A stretch of 5,407 bases of DNA, taken from positions 1-5,407 of the forward strand of contig MGXG01000013.1 in NCBI GenBank assembly GCA_001801285.1. Reading direction: 5' to 3'. Below the pieces are notes generated by a model that ran no database searches, was not told where the DNA came from, and saw nothing but the letters and a program-made list of their open reading frames with translations. Shown here piece after piece: positions 4,872 through 5,407 of the stretch. The stretch's first letter is position 1. Every line of letters begins with the position of its first letter. The stretch comes from Gammaproteobacteria bacterium GWE2_37_16 (GTDB taxonomy: Bacteria; Pseudomonadota; Gammaproteobacteria; UBA9339). A program made the translations under genes and the position numbers.

Positions 4872-5407
4872 ATGAATATAGACTTCCTCGACTTTGAACA
4901 ACCAATCGCTGAACTTGAGGCGAAAATTGAAGAATTGCGCTACATGATGGCGGACACTGATATTAATATCAGCGAAGAAATCGAAAAACTTAAAACAAAA
5001 AGCAGAGATTTAACTAGTACGATTTTTTCATCGCTTACGGATATGCAAATTGTGAAATTGGCGCGACATCCGCAACGACCACATACGCTTGACTATATTG
5101 AGAAAATTTTCACTGATTTTGATGAGCTATTTGGGGACAGACATTGTGCTAAAGGTATGGCGATTGTTGGTGGATTGGCAAGGTTGGATGGTATGCCTGT
5201 GATGGTGATCGGTCAGCAAAAAGGGCGCAACACTAAAGAAAATATCGAACGTAATTTTGCTATGCCTCATCCTGAAGAATACCGTAAAGCCTTGCGTTTA
5301 ATGGAAATGGCGGAAAAATTTCATTTACCAGTTTTTACTTTTATCGATACTCCCGGCGCTTATCCTGGCATAGCCGCGGAAGAGCGTAATCAGAGTGAAG
5401 CGATTGC
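4872..5407 (+). CDS. accA: Acetyl-CoA carboxylase carboxyltransferase subunit alpha (partial, C-terminus off window)
   Basis: AccA pairs with AccD in the cytoplasmic carboxyltransferase that moves the carboxyl group from biotinylated AccB to acetyl-CoA, making malonyl-CoA for fatty acid synthesis. The 178 visible residues of about 317 align along their length with E. coli AccA. The N-terminal helix has FLDFEQPIAELEAKIEEL (5-22). LARHPQRPHTLDYI follows at 63-76, then the crotonase-like carboxyltransferase fold with AIVGGLARLDGMPVMVIG (97-114), QKGRNTKENI (116-125), FIDTPGAYPG (157-166) and AEERNQSEAI (169-178). The start at 4872 is chosen because MNIDFLDFEQP matches the E. coli opening MSLNFLDFEQP without offset. 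No clear Shine-Dalgarno precedes it. In many gammaproteobacteria accA follows dnaE; here its upstream neighbour is a divergent ATPase gene. Confidence 0.97.
   Translation, partial: MNIDFLDFEQPIAELEAKIEELRYMMADTDINISEEIEKLKTKSRDLTSTIFSSLTDMQIVKLARHPQRPHTLDYIEKIFTDFDELFGDRHCAKGMAIVGGLARLDGMPVMVIGQQKGRNTKENIERNFAMPHPEEYRKALRLMEMAEKFHLPVFTFIDTPGAYPGIAAEERNQSEAI

Overview
The window looks like part of a chromosome from an AT-rich gammaproteobacterium. The accA product aligns closely with gammaproteobacterial AccA from its first residues, and the tRNA encodes its own CCA. A fastidious or host-associated lineage such as the Legionellales would fit, but that placement is only an impression from base composition and protein similarity. 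I see no insertion sequence, integrase, CRISPR array or rRNA.

Layout, left to right. From 1 to 1817, on the minus strand, are two genes of a membrane-bound, complex I-like respiratory module of the hydrogenase-3/hydrogenase-4 type. A short NuoB/HycG-like iron-sulfur subunit leads (1302-1817). Three bases later comes a HyfB/HycC-like proton-pumping membrane subunit, which runs off the left edge. The [NiFe]-type large subunit and other membrane subunits are not in view, so it is open whether the complex is a true hydrogenase. From 1919 to 1995 is a plus-strand tRNA-Arg with anticodon UCG, divergent from the iron-sulfur gene and with its own -10 box. The spacer after it (1996-2150) holds inverted and direct partial copies of the tRNA variable/T-arm region and a hairpin that may end the next gene. 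From 2151 to 4751, on the minus strand, is a complete 866-residue P2-like cation-transporting P-type ATPase. Its catalytic motifs are intact, but its intramembrane ligand positions differ from those of calcium pumps. From 4872 to the right edge, on the plus strand, is the first half of accA (acetyl-CoA carboxylase carboxyltransferase alpha), which makes malonyl-CoA for fatty acid synthesis.

The genes are separate transcription units apart from the hydrogenase-like pair. The most interesting structure lies between them. Two minus-strand genes have a -10 box placed so that transcription would begin at or one base before the A of the start codon, and none of the four coding starts has a recognisable Shine-Dalgarno sequence. 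The ATPase/accA spacer packs face-to-face overlapping -10 boxes, a five-unit degenerate 8-bp tandem repeat and a perfect 17-bp palindrome into 120 bases. I did not find an obvious new defence or mobile system. The leads are the tRNA-derived repeats, the leaderless-type promoters and the ATPase of unknown specificity.
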